64,000 nt of DNA from Pseudomonas sp. M47T1 (GCF_000263855.1 NZ_AJWX01000006.1:1-64000); one strand, 5' to 3'. Numbered from the stretch's first letter, positions 42,611 through 53,536 are shown. Numbers and translations: made by a program. Notes: generated by a model not told the origin, from the letters alone.

Positions 42611-44047
42611 TCAGGCGTCGTCGCCCTCATCCTCGTCCCCACCATCAACCTTCATGCCCAGCTCCTTGATCTTGCGCGTCAAGGTGTTGCGGCCCCAGCC
42701 CAGCAGCACGGCGGCGTCGCGACGGCGGCCGGCAGTGTGCTTCAGGGCGGTCTCGATCATGATGCGCTCGAAACTCGGCACAGCGCTGTCCAGCAGGCTG
42801 GACTGGCCGCGTGCCAGGGCCTGGTCGGCCCATTGGCGCAGGGCCTGTTCCCAGTTGGTCACCGGGGCTGCATCCTGAGGCAGGCTGAGCAACTCGGGTG
42901 GCAGGTCGCCGATGTGCACTTCGCGGCCCGAGGCCATCACTGTGATCCAGCGGCAGGTGTTCTCCAACTGGCGCACGTTGCCGGGCCACGGCAGGTTCTT
43001 CAGGTATTCCTCGGTCTCCGACTTCAGCAGCTTGGGCTCTACGGCCAGCTCCTGGGCGGCGCGGCTGAGGAAGTGCTTGGCCAGGGTAGGGATGTCTTCG
43101 CGACGGTCCGACAGGCGTGGGATGTGAATGCGGATCACGTTCAGGCGGTGGAACAAGTCCTCACGGAACTTACCCGCATGCACCAGGGTTTCCAGGTTCT
43201 GGTGAGTGGCGGCGATGATGCGCACGTCAACCTTCACCGGGGTGTGGCCGCCCACGCGGTAGAACTCGCCGTCGGCCAGCACGCGCAACAGGCGGGTCTG
43301 GGTGTCGGCCGGCATGTCGCCGATCTCGTCGAGGAATAGCGTGCCACCGTCGGCCTGCTCGAAGCGGCCGCGACGCAGGTTGGCTGCGCCGGTGAAGGCG
43401 CCTTTCTCATGACCGAACAGCTCCGATTCCATCAGGTCCTTGGGAATGGCCGCCATGTTCAATGCAATGAACGGCGACGCGGCCCGCGGGCTGTGACGGT
43501 GCAGGGCGTGGGCCACCAGCTCTTTACCGGTACCCGACTCGCCGTTGATCAGCACGGTGATGTTGGAATGGCTCAACCGGCCAATGGCGCGGAACACTTC
43601 CTGCATCGCCGGCGCTTCACCGATGATTTCCGGGGTGCGGGTCAGGGTTGGTACTTCGGTCAGGCCTTGCTGTTCCTGAGCGTGCTGGTTGGCGCGCTTG
43701 ACCAGGGCCACGGCCTCGTCCACGTCGAACGGCTTGGGCAGGTACTCGAACGCGCCGCCCTGGTACGACGCCACGGCGCTGTCCAGGTCCGAGTGGGCGG
43801 TCATGATGATCACCGGCAGGCGCGGGAACTGCTCGCGAATGCGCGCCAGCAGGTCCAGGCCACTGGCGCCGGGCATGCGGATGTCGGAGATAATCACGTC
43901 CGGCTGCTGGCGAGCCAGGCGGCTCATGACGCCGTCGGCACTGTCGAAGCTTTGGGTGGTCATGCCTTCCTGTTGCAAGGCTTTTTCCAGAACCCAACGG
44001 ATGGAACGGTCGTCATCGACGATCCAGACAGTTTCACTACGGCTCAT
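42611..44047 (-). CDS. ntrC: Nitrogen regulator NtrC (sigma-54 activator)
   Basis: Protein of 478 residues with three domains. The receiver ([18 protein letters not shown], phospho-Asp in [10 protein letters not shown]) precedes an AAA+ sigma-54 activation domain with Walker [13 protein letters not shown] and the sigma-54 loop GAFTGA, then a Fis-type helix-turn-helix ([20 protein letters not shown]). Phosphorylated by NtrB when nitrogen is short, it drives genes such as glnA. It overlaps the ntrB stop by 4 bases. Confidence 0.97.
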   Translation of the reverse strand: MSRSETVWIVDDDRSIRWVLEKALQQEGMTTQSFDSADGVMSRLARQQPDVIISDIRMPGASGLDLLARIREQFPRLPVIIMTAHSDLDSAVASYQGGAFEYLPKPFDVDEAVALVKRANQHAQEQQGLTEVPTLTRTPEIIGEAPAMQEVFRAIGRLSHSNITVLINGESGTGKELVAHALHRHSPRAASPFIALNMAAIPKDLMESELFGHEKGAFTGAANLRRGRFEQADGGTLFLDEIGDMPADTQTRLLRVLADGEFYRVGGHTPVKVDVRIIAATHQNLETLVHAGKFREDLFHRLNVIRIHIPRLSDRREDIPTLAKHFLSRAAQELAVEPKLLKSETEEYLKNLPWPGNVRQLENTCRWITVMASGREVHIGDLPPELLSLPQDAAPVTNWEQALRQWADQALARGQSSLLDSAVPSFERIMIETALKHTAGRRRDAAVLLGWGRNTLTRKIKELGMKVDGGDEDEGDDA

Positions 44048-45129
44048 GACGAAGCGGCTCCTTGTTCCAGCGGCAGGAAGATCGAGAAAGTGGTATGGCC
44101 GGGGTGGCTTTCACACTCGATCAGCCCTTGGTGCTGGCTGATGATGTTCTGGGTAATGGCAAGGCCTAGGCCTGTACCGTCCGGACGCCCGCTGACCATT
44201 GGGTAGAAAATGGTTTCCTGGAGTTCGGCCGGTATACCGGGTCCGTTATCGGTGATTTCTATCTTGGTCACCAGCCGGTGGCGGGTGTGGCCAATGGTGA
44301 ACTGACGCATGGTGCGGGTGCGCAGGCTGATTCGGCCCAGGCGCAACTCGTTCTGGCCGCTGATGGCCTGCATGGCGTTGCGCACGATATTGAGCACGGC
44401 CTGGATCATCTGCTCGCGGTCAATCAACACGTCCGGGATGCTGGGGTCGTAGTCACGCACCAACGTGATGCCACCCTGGCTCTCTGCTTCCACCAGGCTG
44501 GAAACGCGCTCCAGCACTTCGTGCACGTTGGTCATGGCCAGCGACGGCAGCTTGTTGGAGCCCAGCATGCGGTCCACCAGGTTGCGCAGGCGATCGGCCT
44601 CTTCGATGATGACGTTGGTGTAGTCCTTCAGGCTTTCCTCGGGCAGCTCCCGGGCCAGCAATTGGGCGGCGCCACGGATCCCGCCCAGCGGGTTCTTGAT
44701 CTCGTGGGCCAGGCCGCGCACCAGCATCTTGGTGGTTTCCTGCTTGGACAGTTGCGCCTCTTCCTTGGTGATGCGCAACAGACGGTCGCGCGGGTGCACT
44801 TCCAGCAGCAGCAGGGTGTGGCCGTTGTTCAGGATGGGTGTCACCGCATAGTCGACGGTCAGGGTCTGGCCGGTCAGTGCGGTGAGCATCGCTTCGCGCT
44901 TGGTGAATGGGTGTGCCTGTTCCACGGCCTGGCGCAGGGAATTGAGCGCCTCGGCCGACTCCGTGAACAGCTCGCTGATGAACTGGCCATGGCTACGCTG
45001 GCCGCTGATGGCCAAGAGCATTTCGGCTGCCGGGTTCATGTACTCCAGGCGCAGTTCGGCATTGAGCAGAATGGTGGCGGTGGTCAGGTTGTCCAGTAGC
45101 AGTCGGTGCAAGGCATCACTGATGGTCAT
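44044..45129 (-). CDS. ntrB: Nitrogen sensor kinase NtrB
   Basis: Protein of 361 residues without membrane segments. A PAS domain (about 10-110) precedes the H-box LVRGLAHEIKNPLGGIRGAA, the N-box VLNIVRNAMQAI and ATP-binding G-boxes DNGPGIPAEL and GRPDGTGLGLAI. With PII it controls NtrC phosphorylation. It is co-transcribed with ntrC. Confidence 0.97.
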   Translation of the reverse strand: MTISDALHRLLLDNLTTATILLNAELRLEYMNPAAEMLLAISGQRSHGQFISELFTESAEALNSLRQAVEQAHPFTKREAMLTALTGQTLTVDYAVTPILNNGHTLLLLEVHPRDRLLRITKEEAQLSKQETTKMLVRGLAHEIKNPLGGIRGAAQLLARELPEESLKDYTNVIIEEADRLRNLVDRMLGSNKLPSLAMTNVHEVLERVSSLVEAESQGGITLVRDYDPSIPDVLIDREQMIQAVLNIVRNAMQAISGQNELRLGRISLRTRTMRQFTIGHTRHRLVTKIEITDNGPGIPAELQETIFYPMVSGRPDGTGLGLAITQNIISQHQGLIECESHPGHTTFSIFLPLEQGAASS

Positions 45130-45301
45130 TAGCTGTCGTTGACCTCTTTTGGCTCATCGCCACCGGACGGCGGTCCGAAGCGGCGCGGGCTGGTAATCCG
45201 CTGATACATCTAAAATGCAAGAACCAAACCAAGGCTCCGAAAAGAAGCGCGGCCAGCCAAAAATAGCGCTTTCCCTGCTCATTAAATGACGCACCGGGCA
45301 C
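45116..45301 (-). CDS. Possible small membrane protein upstream of ntrB
   Basis: Open frame of 61 residues with one hydrophobic stretch (YFWLAALLFGALVWFLHF) that overlaps the ntrB start by 14 bases. No homologue is recognised and the C-terminal part looks unstructured. It may be chance. Confidence 0.25.
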   Translation of the reverse strand: MPGASFNEQGKRYFWLAALLFGALVWFLHFRCISGLPARAASDRRPVAMSQKRSTTANDHQ

Positions 45302-45403
45302 GGTCTCGTTCAGGATTGACCCAAAATGGGCTGCGCGTGTGCAGACTGGCTGATTGTGCGCACCAAAACAGAGCGCTGGCTTTCACTATAGCGGGTGCAG
45401 ATG

Positions 45404-46003
45404 TCAGTCGTCGTCATCCGCGGGTTTATCGGCGAGCGGGCATTCCGGGCGTACGCCGTAGTCGGCGGTGGTGCAGGGGTTGTTGCGGCGTTTCTGGATC
45501 AGCGAAATGCGCTGCATGTGGAACGGCTGGTTGGGCGTGCGTTCAATGACCGTTTCCTCATTGTCGATGACCTCTGCTGCCAATTGGTGCGTGCCGCGAT
45601 CAACGTTCTTGAGTGCAAACACCGGGCTCACCGCAGGCCCGGCGATGACGTTGCCGTCCATCAGCAGTCGATAGCCATGGTTGGGCATCAGTGGCGGGTC
45701 GCTGGTGATGGTCACGATCATGTCGCCCGAGGCATCTTGGATGGTGGCGTCGGGCTCAGGGATCAGGATGCGCAGCATGTCGTAATGGCTGGGCGGCTGT
45801 TTTTTCACCAGCTTGCGCGCCGGGGTTGGCAAGGGCGGCCCGGCGCTCATGTTGTTGCTGGGCCGCACATCCACGCGGGTGGCGTTGGCGTGGGGCTTGT
45901 CGGTATAGACGCGGTCACCCTGGGCATCGATGTAGGTGTAGACCTCGGCCATCGTCGTGCTGGACGCGGCCAGCAGCACGATAGCCAACAGCAGGCGGTT
46001 CAT
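45404..46003 (-). CDS. DUF4124-domain periplasmic protein
   Basis: Protein of 199 residues with a signal peptide (LLLAIVLLAASSTTMA) followed at once by the DUF4124 motif EVYTYIDAQGDRVYTDKPH. The C-terminal half resembles that of the preceding gene (HGYRLLMDGNVIAGPAV, RGTHQLAAEVIDNEETVIE), so the two are likely an old duplication. Function unknown. Its start overlaps the stop of the upstream DUF4124 gene. Confidence 0.8.
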   Translation of the reverse strand: MNRLLLAIVLLAASSTTMAEVYTYIDAQGDRVYTDKPHANATRVDVRPSNNMSAGPPLPTPARKLVKKQPPSHYDMLRILIPEPDATIQDASGDMIVTITSDPPLMPNHGYRLLMDGNVIAGPAVSPVFALKNVDRGTHQLAAEVIDNEETVIERTPNQPFHMQRISLIQKRRNNPCTTADYGVRPECPLADKPADDDD

Positions 46004-46530
46004 GGGCGTTTTCCGGCAGGGGGCAGGTGGAAGCGTTGCAGCGTGAAGGTCACCGTGGGGCTCTGTTGCACCACGCGGTCATTGAGCAGTACCTGCACCG
46101 CCAGGCTGTGGTCACCGCGGTCCAGGCTCACCAGTTGCAGGCGTGGCACGTTGGTGGGCGGGCCATAGGGCTGGCCGTCCAGCAGCAGGCGCAGGCGGTG
46201 CTCCTGGCGCAGGCGCGGGTCGATTAGCACACCTACGGTAAAGGTACCGTTATTGGCGCGCAGAGCCTCTTCGGTGGGGATGTCGGTGAGTTGCAGGGTG
46301 CGGTAGAGCGGCTGGTTCTCATCGTTCTGACGCGGCACGGGCACCATCGGCGCCACCGGGGCCTGGGGTTGCACGCTGTTGAGCGGTGGCAACTCTACCG
46401 TTTGCGCGGCGGTACCCTGGGGCGGCTGGTTGGAGTACGCGGTATTGCCTTCGGCATCGGTGTACTTGTAGATCTGCGCCCAGGCCGGCAGGGCGAGCAG
46501 CATCAGCAGGCAGATGAGGCATGAACGCAT
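46000..46530 (-). CDS. DUF4124-domain periplasmic protein
   Basis: Protein of 176 residues from ATG 46530 with a signal peptide (LICLLMLLALPAWA) and DUF4124 motif QIYKYTDAEGNTAYSNQPP. It is a paralogue of the next gene, with which it overlaps by 4 bases. Family members sit next to ntrB/ntrC or glnA in many pseudomonads; the role is unknown. Confidence 0.8.
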   Translation of the reverse strand: MRSCLICLLMLLALPAWAQIYKYTDAEGNTAYSNQPPQGTAAQTVELPPLNSVQPQAPVAPMVPVPRQNDENQPLYRTLQLTDIPTEEALRANNGTFTVGVLIDPRLRQEHRLRLLLDGQPYGPPTNVPRLQLVSLDRGDHSLAVQVLLNDRVVQQSPTVTFTLQRFHLPPAGKRP

Positions 46531-46749
46531 GGACGCTTCCTGTCGGCTCATGGGAAGAAAGTGGCCTGGCGGCCCAGGTGCCAGCATAGAACAGAATCAC
46601 CGACGAATGGTTTCGGCTTTGTACCAACCGCCGGCGGCTGCACCGCGTCATCAGACGCCGCCCCGCGATCGGCATGACACCGCTGAAGGTCCTGCGGACC
46701 TTTTCGCAGCCTTTCGGCAGCCCCTACGATAACGGGACTGGGGGGTGGG

Positions 46750-47295
46750 TCAGGAAGGCTTGGCGCACAGTTCGCCCGTGGCGCGTATCAGCGCGTTGCG
46801 CTGCAGGGCGTCAGCCTTGCGCGCTTCAATGGCGCTGGCCAGCCAGCGTGGGCACTGGGCATCGTTGCGCGACGGGGCAAAGGCCGCCAGGCGCTCCAGC
46901 AGTTGCTTCTGCAGCACGTCCAGCAGCGGGCGAATGTCCTTGGCCAGGTCTGCACGTGGCGTATCAGGGGCGCCGCCCTTGGCATTCCATTGCGTTAGCA
47001 AGCCGTATTGCACCAGCTTGTTGGCTTCGATCTGCGCGGCGAAGAATTGCTCAGCCAGGGCGCTATCCACCTTGTAGTCAGCAGCCAGCTTGCCGGCACC
47101 GGCGATCACGTCGCGCTCACGCGGCGCGTCCAGCACCGGCTTGTGGCTGTCCCACTTGGTCAGTGCCACCTTGGGGGCGATTTCCAGGCGTTGCTGCACG
47201 CTGTCCAGCAAGGGCGCGAGGGTTGGCGGCGCAGCGGCGAAGGCGGGTTGGGCGAGGGCGCCGAGCAGCAGGGTGGCGATCAATGGGTGTTTCAT
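46750..47295 (-). CDS. Periplasmic chorismate mutase (AroQ-gamma type)
   Basis: Protein of 181 residues with a signal peptide (LIATLLLGALAQPAFA). The mature helical part reads LLDSVQQRLEIAPKVALTKWDSHKPVLDAPRERDVI, with the Arg, Lys and Asp/Glu pattern of secreted chorismate mutases (*AroQ). It would convert chorismate to prephenate outside the cytoplasm; the physiological purpose is unclear. It stands alone. Confidence 0.82.
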   Translation of the reverse strand: MKHPLIATLLLGALAQPAFAAAPPTLAPLLDSVQQRLEIAPKVALTKWDSHKPVLDAPRERDVIAGAGKLAADYKVDSALAEQFFAAQIEANKLVQYGLLTQWNAKGGAPDTPRADLAKDIRPLLDVLQKQLLERLAAFAPSRNDAQCPRWLASAIEARKADALQRNALIRATGELCAKPS

Positions 47296-47737
47296 GGGGG
47301 GCTTTCCTTATTTTTGGGGGGGCGTAAAAAGATCTCAAGCCGGGCGACAAGGCTTGCAACTCGATGGATCAGGCCATGGTACGGTGCAACAAATGTGGGA
47401 GCGGGCTCTGCCCGCGAAGCGCCGCGCGGGCGGCGCTCGATCTGAAGGGCGCCAGAGACACTAAGACATGCACCTATAAGGCCCATGCAATTTCAAATCA
47501 GGCACATCGGGGTTTTGCGGTTTTATCGACAGTAGACCGCGTCATGGCCACCAGGTGCTAGCCGAAGATGTTGTAGCGCTCTTGAGATCGAGCGCCGCCC
47601 GCGCGGCGCTTCCCGGGCAGAGCCCGGTCCCACGTTTATTGCACCGTACCATGGCCTGATCCATCGAGTTGCCAGCCCTGTGTGTAGGGCTCTAGATTTT
47701 CATGATGCAGATGCGTATTTCTGAAAATCCAGCCCCA
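47296..47737. other. Gap with a large inverted repeat between chorismate mutase and glnA
   Basis: No gene is called. Most of it is an 88-bp inverted repeat around a 141-base centre (see separate entry). Confidence 0.6.
47356..47672. repeat. 88-bp near-perfect inverted repeat carrying REP hairpins
   Basis: Arms 47356-47443 and 47585-47672 match at 84 of 88 positions. Each arm contains a REP hairpin (CGGGCTCTGCCCG) and a second palindrome AGCGCCGC...GCGGCGCT. Two of the four differences between arms are paired changes that keep the inner REP stem intact. The centre (47444-47584) has no evident gene. Confidence 0.85.
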
Positions 47738-47767
47738 TAAAAAAGCCTCCCGAAGGAGGCTTTTTTC
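47738..47767 (-). terminator. Intrinsic terminator after glnA
   Basis: AAAAAAGCCTCC pairs with GGAGGCTTTTTT around CGAA; it is bidirectional. Confidence 0.9.
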
Positions 47768-47798
47768 AAATCACGCGGCTTGCGCCAGCGTCACCGGA

Positions 47799-49205
47799 TT
47801 AGCAGCTGTAGTACAGCTCGTATTCCAGTGGGTGTACGAAGGTACGCACCTTGATTTCTTCTTCGCTTTTCAGGGCGATGTAAGCGTCGATGAAGTCGTC
47901 GCTGAAAACGCCGCCTTTGGTCAGGAACGCACGACCTTTGTCCAGCTCTTCCAGGGCTTCTTTCAGGCTGCCGCACACTTGTGGGATCTCTTTCGCCTCT
48001 TCAGGCGGCAGGTCGTACAGGTTTTTGTCAGCTGCGTCGCCAGGGTGGATCTTGTTCTGGATACCGTCCAGGCCGGCCATCAGCAGTGCTGCGAAGGCCA
48101 GGTAAGGGTTGGCAGCCGGGTCCGGGAAACGTGCTTCGATACGACGGCCGCGAGGGCTGTTGACGTAAGGAATACGGATCGAGGCGGAACGGTTGCGAGC
48201 CGAGTAGGCCAGCATAACCGGAGCTTCGAAACCTGGGACCAGACGCTTGTACGAGTTGGTCGCAGGGTTGGTGAAGCCGTTCAGGGCCTTACCGTGCTTG
48301 ATGATACCGCCGATGAAATACAGGGCGGTGTCGGACAGGCCGGCATAGCCTTCGCCAGCGAAGGTGTTCTTGCCATCTTTGGAGATGGACATGTGAACGT
48401 GCATGCCCGAACCGTTATCGCCGTACAGAGGCTTGGGCATGAAGGTAGCGGTGCGCCCGTAAGCGTCGGCAACGTTGTGAACAACGTACTTCAGGGTCTG
48501 GACTTCGTCGGCCTTCTTCACCAGGGTGTTGAACTTGACGCCGATTTCGTTCTGGCCAGCAGTTGCCACTTCGTGGTGGTGAACTTCAACGACCTGGCCC
48601 ATTTCTTCCAGTGCGTTGCACATGGCAGTACGGATTTCGTGGTCGTGGTCGAACGGCGGAACTGGGAAGTAACCACCTTTCACGCCTGGACGGTGGCCTT
48701 TGTTGCCGCCTTCGATGTCCTGGTCGGACATCCACGAACCTTGTTCGGAGTAGATCTTGAACATGGAGCCGGAGATGTCGGACTTGAACTTCACTTCGTC
48801 GAAGATAAAGAATTCTGGCTCTGGACCGGCGAATACGGTGTCACCGATACCGGTGGACTTCAGGTATTCTTCAGCACGGTGAGCGATGGCGCGCGGGTCG
48901 CGATCGTAACCTTGCATGGTCGAAGGTTCGATGATGTCGCAGACCAGGATCAGGGTCGGCTCTTCGGTGAACGGGTCCAGGACGGCGGTTTCGTCGTCTG
49001 GCAGCAGGATCATGTCGGAGGCTTCGATGCCTTTCCAGCCAGAGATCGACGAACCGTCGAACATCTTGCCGACTTCGAAGAAGTCATCTTCCAGCGCGTC
49101 ACGGGCTGGCATGGTGACGTGATGCTGGGTGCCTTTGGTGTCAGTGAAGCGCAGATCAATCCACTTGACGTCATGATCTTTGATGAGTTGAACCGACTTC
49201 GACAT
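47799..49205 (-). CDS. glnA: Glutamine synthetase GlnA (type I)
   Basis: Protein of 468 residues, dodecameric GS-I. The start at ATG 49205 has GGAGGA 6 bases upstream. Motifs include the Mg/ATP site ([14 protein letters not shown]), [16 protein letters not shown] and the adenylylation site [15 protein letters not shown] with Tyr near 398. It assimilates ammonia into glutamine and is controlled by adenylylation and by NtrC at the sigma-54 promoter upstream. Confidence 0.98.
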   Translation of the reverse strand: MSKSVQLIKDHDVKWIDLRFTDTKGTQHHVTMPARDALEDDFFEVGKMFDGSSISGWKGIEASDMILLPDDETAVLDPFTEEPTLILVCDIIEPSTMQGYDRDPRAIAHRAEEYLKSTGIGDTVFAGPEPEFFIFDEVKFKSDISGSMFKIYSEQGSWMSDQDIEGGNKGHRPGVKGGYFPVPPFDHDHEIRTAMCNALEEMGQVVEVHHHEVATAGQNEIGVKFNTLVKKADEVQTLKYVVHNVADAYGRTATFMPKPLYGDNGSGMHVHMSISKDGKNTFAGEGYAGLSDTALYFIGGIIKHGKALNGFTNPATNSYKRLVPGFEAPVMLAYSARNRSASIRIPYVNSPRGRRIEARFPDPAANPYLAFAALLMAGLDGIQNKIHPGDAADKNLYDLPPEEAKEIPQVCGSLKEALEELDKGRAFLTKGGVFSDDFIDAYIALKSEEEIKVRTFVHPLEYELYYSC

Positions 49206-49304
49206 GTTGTCCTCCGGGGTGAATAAGGGCTGGTAATGGTGAGCCCTGTAATTTGGGTGATGCCGGGCGCGAATAGTCTGCCAAGGCAACCTGCCTCACA
49301 AGGG

Positions 49305-49320
49305 AGCAATTTGCATGCCA
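49305..49320 (-). promoter_or_regulatory. Sigma-54 promoter of glnA
   Basis: On the reverse strand TGGCATGCAAATTGCT fits TGGCAYG-N4-TTGCW at all key positions. It lies 100 bases upstream of the glnA start. The usual activator would be NtrC. Confidence 0.8.
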
Positions 49321-49391
49321 GTGCCCCGAGTTGGGTTTTTTGCCCCAAACCCAAGCGTTTAGGCGGTTTTTCGGCAAATTGCGCCGATTTG

Positions 49392-49440
49392 TCGCACTGA
49401 TTTGATGCGCTAGCAATCCGCGGCGAACCAAAATGGTGCG
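49392..49440 (-). promoter_or_regulatory. Possible NtrC enhancer sites of glnA
   Basis: CGAACCAAAATGGTGCG (49424-49440) matches the palindrome TGCACCA-N3-TGGTGCA at 11 of 14 positions. A weaker candidate TCGCACTGATTTGATGCGC is at 49392-49410. Both are about 75-120 bases upstream of the sigma-54 promoter. Confidence 0.4.
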
Positions 49441-49488
49441 TCGAAAACCTTCTGTACGATAACTGGTTAAAAGCTGAGCAATTTCCGC

Positions 49489-49494
49489 TATAAT
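49489..49494 (+). promoter_or_regulatory. Probable -10 box of thiI
   Basis: A perfect TATAAT lies 44 bases before the thiI start, in the divergent region shared with glnA. The -35 region is unclear. Confidence 0.45.
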
Positions 49495-49537
49495 CCTGCC
49501 CCCTCTTTTTCGGCTGGCACCTCGCGCGCTGTTTTCC

Positions 49538-50992
49538 ATGAAACTAATCGTAAAAGTCTTCCCAGAGATCACCATCAAGAGCCGGCCTGTTCGCAAGAAC
49601 TTCATTCGCCAGCTCGCCAAGAACATCCGCGTCGTGCTCCGTGAACTGGACCCGAAGCTGGTGGTCGAGGGCGTGTGGGACAACCTAACGGTCGTCACCC
49701 GCATCGAAGACACGAAAATTCAGCGCGAGATGATCGAGCGACTGCGTTGCGTGCCGGGCATCACCCATTTCCTTCAGGTGGACGAATACCCCCTGGGCGA
49801 CATGGACGACCTGGTTACCCAGTGCAAGCAGCACTTCGGCCACTTGCTGGCGGGCAAGATGTTCGCCGTGCGCTGCAAGCGTGCGGGCAGGCACACCTTC
49901 ACCTCCATGGACGTCGACCGCTATGTTGGCAGCCAATTGCGTCAGCAGTGTGGCGCTGCCGGCATCGAGCTGAAGACGCCGGACGTGGAAGTGCGCCTGG
50001 AAATTCGCGACAAGCGCGTGTTCATCATCCACAGTCAGCACCAGGGCATCGGCGGCTACCCGCTGGGCTCGCTGGAGCAGACCCTGGTTTTGATGTCCGG
50101 CGGTTTCGACTCCACCGTGGCCGCCTACCAGATGATGCGCCGCGGCCTGATGACCCATTTCTGCTTCTTCAACCTGGGCGGCCGTGCCCACGAGTTGGGC
50201 GTGATGGAAGTCGCGCACTTCCTGTGGAAGAAGTACGGCAGCTCCCAGCGCGTGCTGTTCATCAGCATCCCGTTCGAGGAAGTGGTGGGCGAGTTGCTGA
50301 GCAAGGTCGACAACAGCCACATGGGCGTCATCCTCAAGCGTATGATGCTGCGTGCTGCCACGCAGATGGCCGATCGTCTGCAAATTGATGCGCTGGTAAC
50401 CGGCGAGGCCATCTCGCAAGTGTCGAGCCAGACGCTTCCGAACCTGTCGGTGATCAGTGCGGCAACCGACAAGCTGTTGCTGCGTCCATTGCTTGCCAGC
50501 CATAAGCAGGACATCATTGACCAGGCCAACGAGATCGGCACCGCCGACTTCGCCAAGCACATGCCTGAATATTGCGGGGTGATTTCGGTCAACCCCACCA
50601 CCAAGGCCAAGCCACACCGCGTAGCCTATGAAGAACAACAGTTCGACATGGCCGTGCTGGAGCGGGCCGTGGAACGTGCCAAGCTGGTCTCCATCGACAA
50701 TGTTATCGATGAACTGGGCCAGGACATCGAGATTGAAGAGGTCGGCCAGGCGCTGGCCGGGCAGGTGATCATCGATATCCGTCATCCTGATGCCCAGGAA
50801 GACCAGCCCCTTGAACTCGAAGGCATCGAGGTCAAGGCGTTGCCGTTCTATGCACTGAACAGCCGTTTCAAGGAACTGGACCCCACCCGTCAGTACCTGC
50901 TGTATTGCGACAAAGGCGTGATGAGTCGCCTGCATGCCCACCATTTGCTCAGTGAGGGACATGCCAATGTGCGCGTTTATCGACCGAGCTAA
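49538..50992 (+). CDS. thiI: tRNA 4-thiouridine synthetase / thiamine sulphur carrier ThiI
   Basis: Protein of 484 residues. An N-terminal THUMP domain (about 60-165) binds tRNA, the PP-loop reads [15 protein letters not shown], and a C-terminal rhodanese domain carries the catalytic Cys in [19 protein letters not shown], as in E. coli ThiI. It makes s4U8 in tRNA and can supply sulphur for the thiamine thiazole. Confidence 0.95.
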   Translation: MKLIVKVFPEITIKSRPVRKNFIRQLAKNIRVVLRELDPKLVVEGVWDNLTVVTRIEDTKIQREMIERLRCVPGITHFLQVDEYPLGDMDDLVTQCKQHFGHLLAGKMFAVRCKRAGRHTFTSMDVDRYVGSQLRQQCGAAGIELKTPDVEVRLEIRDKRVFIIHSQHQGIGGYPLGSLEQTLVLMSGGFDSTVAAYQMMRRGLMTHFCFFNLGGRAHELGVMEVAHFLWKKYGSSQRVLFISIPFEEVVGELLSKVDNSHMGVILKRMMLRAATQMADRLQIDALVTGEAISQVSSQTLPNLSVISAATDKLLLRPLLASHKQDIIDQANEIGTADFAKHMPEYCGVISVNPTTKAKPHRVAYEEQQFDMAVLERAVERAKLVSIDNVIDELGQDIEIEEVGQALAGQVIIDIRHPDAQEDQPLELEGIEVKALPFYALNSRFKELDPTRQYLLYCDKGVMSRLHAHHLLSEGHANVRVYRPS

Positions 50993-51131
50993 GCGCCCGG
51001 GGCTGTTTGCCTGTGGCCTGCGTCACCGGCCCCCCGACGCCACCGTAAAGCTGTAACGGCTTTGCGGGACTCTAAGTCAAATCGCTGTCACAACCTGTCA
51101 GCACACCGAATCCTCTGATCGAGATACACAA

Positions 51132-52952
51132 GTGATCGAAAATCTACGTAACATCGCCATCATCGCTCACGTTGACCATGGTAAAACCACCCTGGTAGAC
51201 AAACTGCTGCGTCAATCCGGCACCCTGGAGCGCAACGAGCTCAACGACGAGCGCGTGATGGACTCCAACGACCAGGAGAAAGAGCGCGGTATTACCATTC
51301 TGGCGAAAAACACCGCCATCAACTGGAATGGCTACCACATCAACATCGTCGACACCCCCGGCCACGCCGACTTCGGTGGCGAAGTTGAGCGCGTGATGTC
51401 GATGGTTGACTCCGTGCTGCTGCTCGTTGACGCTCAAGACGGCCCTATGCCGCAAACTCGCTTCGTGACCAAGAAGGCTTTCGAAGCCGGCCTGAAGCCA
51501 ATCGTCGTGATCAACAAGGTTGACCGTCCGGGCGCGCGTCCTGATTGGGTTCTGGACCAGATCTTCGATCTGTTCGACAACCTGGGCGCCACCGACGAAC
51601 AGCTGGACTTCAAAGTCGTCTACGCCTCGGCCATCAACGGCATCGCCGGCCTGGACCACGCCGACATGGCTGAAGACATGACCCCGCTGTACCAGGCGGT
51701 CGTGGATCACGTTCCGGCTCCTGCCGTTGACCGTGACGGCGCGTTCCAGATGCAGATCTCGGCACTGGACTACAACAGCTTCCTGGGCGTCATCGGTGTT
51801 GGCCGTATCGCTCGCGGTCGCGTCAAGCCTAACACCCCGGTTGTAGCGATCAGCGCTGACGGCAAGCGTCGCAACGGTCGTATCCTGAAGCTGATGGGTC
51901 ACCACGGTCTGCACCGTGTGGACGTTGAAGAAGCAGCTGCCGGCGACATCGTCTGCATCAGCGGTTTCGACGAGCTGTTCATCTCCGACACCCTGTGCGA
52001 CCCACTGACCGTCGAAGCCATGAAGCCGCTGACCGTCGACGAGCCAACCGTTTCCATGACCTTCCAGGTAAACGACTCGCCATTCTGCGGTAAAGAAGGC
52101 AAGTTCGTGACCTCGCGTAACATCAAGGACCGTCTGGACAAAGAGCTGCTGTACAACGTTGCTCTGCGCGTTGAAGAAGGCGACTCGGCCGACAAGTTCA
52201 AGGTTTCCGGCCGTGGTGAGCTGCACCTCTCGGTACTGATCGAAACCATGCGTCGCGAAGGCTTCGAGCTGGCCCTGGGCCGTCCGGAAGTGATCATTCG
52301 TGAAGTGAACGGCGTCAAGCAGGAACCGTTCGAAAACGTCACCATCGACATCCCTGAAGAAGCACAGGGCAAGGTCATGGAAGAGATGGGCCTGCGTAAG
52401 GGCGACCTGACCAACATGGTGCCGGATGGCAAAGGCCGTGTTCGTCTGGAATACAACATCCCTGCTCGTGGTCTGATCGGTTTCCGTAACCAGTTCCTGA
52501 CCCTGACCAACGGTGCTGGCATCCTGACCTCGATTTTCGACCGTTACGACACCGTCAAGTCGGGCCACATGTCGGGCCGTCAGAACGGCGTTCTGGTTTC
52601 GGTTGAAACCGGCAAGGCTCTGACCTACTCGCTGGAAACCCTGCAGGCTCGTGGCAAGCTGTTCGTAGAACACGGCCAGGAGATCTACAACGGTCAAATC
52701 GTTGGCCAGAACAGCCGCGACAACGACCTGGGCGTCAACCCTACCAAGGGCAAGAAGCTCGACAACATGCGTGCTTCGGGTAAAGACGAAACCATCGCCC
52801 TGGTTCCACCTGTTCGCTTCACCCTGGAACAGGCTCTGGAATACATCCAGGAAGACGAGCTGTGCGAAGTTACGCCTAAGTCCATCCGTCTTCGCAAGAA
52901 GATCCTGGACGAAAGCGAGCGTACCCGCGCTGCCAAGAAAGCCAAGGTTTGA
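51132..52952 (+). CDS. typA: Ribosome-associated GTPase TypA/BipA
   Basis: Protein of 606 residues starting at GTG 51132. G-motifs are [32 protein letters not shown] and SA. Elongation-factor-like domains and the BipA-specific C-terminus ([29 protein letters not shown]) follow. It helps 50S assembly and stress or low-temperature growth. A strong terminator follows. Confidence 0.97.
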   Translation: MIENLRNIAIIAHVDHGKTTLVDKLLRQSGTLERNELNDERVMDSNDQEKERGITILAKNTAINWNGYHINIVDTPGHADFGGEVERVMSMVDSVLLLVDAQDGPMPQTRFVTKKAFEAGLKPIVVINKVDRPGARPDWVLDQIFDLFDNLGATDEQLDFKVVYASAINGIAGLDHADMAEDMTPLYQAVVDHVPAPAVDRDGAFQMQISALDYNSFLGVIGVGRIARGRVKPNTPVVAISADGKRRNGRILKLMGHHGLHRVDVEEAAAGDIVCISGFDELFISDTLCDPLTVEAMKPLTVDEPTVSMTFQVNDSPFCGKEGKFVTSRNIKDRLDKELLYNVALRVEEGDSADKFKVSGRGELHLSVLIETMRREGFELALGRPEVIIREVNGVKQEPFENVTIDIPEEAQGKVMEEMGLRKGDLTNMVPDGKGRVRLEYNIPARGLIGFRNQFLTLTNGAGILTSIFDRYDTVKSGHMSGRQNGVLVSVETGKALTYSLETLQARGKLFVEHGQEIYNGQIVGQNSRDNDLGVNPTKGKKLDNMRASGKDETIALVPPVRFTLEQALEYIQEDELCEVTPKSIRLRKKILDESERTRAAKKAKV

Positions 52953-52978
52953 TCCACTAGCCTTAGCTGAATGAGAAA

Positions 52979-53011
52979 CGCCCCCGGTCGAAAGGCCGGG
53001 GGCGTTTTTTT
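52979..53011 (+). terminator. Intrinsic terminator after typA
   Basis: CGCCCCCGG pairs with CCGGGGGCG and is followed by a run of eight T. Confidence 0.92.
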
Positions 53012-53037
53012 ATGCCGATGAATCAGCGATAACCCTG

Positions 53038-53122
53038 TAGAAGCGGACCGTGTCCGCGAACCAGGCACTGCGGTATGTGGCATTGCGCGGTGCGAGTTTC
53101 GCGGACGCAGTCCGCTCCTGCA
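53038..53122. repeat. Diverged REP-like inverted pair
   Basis: AGAAGCGGACCGTGTCCGCG and the inverted CGCGGACGCAGTCCGCTCCT form REP-like hairpins of a different sequence class from the others in the window. Confidence 0.65.
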
Positions 53123-53131
53123 CGGATGGGA

Positions 53132-53536
53132 TCAGAAGGTGGCGGCTTTTGGCTTGTAGGCGCAGTAGCCTGGCCGCGGGCCCACGCGTGGGTGGTTGCG
53201 GCAAGTGTCGGGGCGCTTGTCGTAGATGGTGCACATACGGCTCTTGCGGTCCAGGTACAGGCAATCGTTGTTGCTCATGCGCTGCAGGGTGAAGATCCCC
53301 GACTTCTGGTTGAAGCGCTCGACAATCCCGTCCTTTTGCAGGCGCTTGGCAATGTTTTTCGGCGGGTCACCCAGCTCGAACTCGTCGACCACGCCAATGC
53401 GCACCAGGTCCTTGACCTTCACTTCCACCGGCAGGGTGCAGCAGGAAGAAATGCAGGCGCCGCACATCGGCTGGGTGAATTTCTGCCAGGTTTCGAGGCG
53501 ATCGAGTTCGGCAGCGGCAATCAGGGTGGTCTTCAT
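53132..53536 (-). CDS. YkgJ-family cysteine-cluster protein
   Basis: Protein of 134 residues. The cysteine pattern (MCGACISSCCTLPVEV, NDCLYLD, MCTIYDKRPDTCR, GYC) is that of the Fe-S or zinc cluster family CxxCxxxCC. The function is not established. ATG 53536 is chosen because the upstream part looks unrelated. Confidence 0.85.
   Translation of the reverse strand: MKTTLIAAAELDRLETWQKFTQPMCGACISSCCTLPVEVKVKDLVRIGVVDEFELGDPPKNIAKRLQKDGIVERFNQKSGIFTLQRMSNNDCLYLDRKSRMCTIYDKRPDTCRNHPRVGPRPGYCAYKPKAATF

Noticed and set aside
47444..47584. Gene in the centre of the 88-bp inverted repeat
   Set aside because: Only short frames without ribosome sites; the centre is 141 bases.
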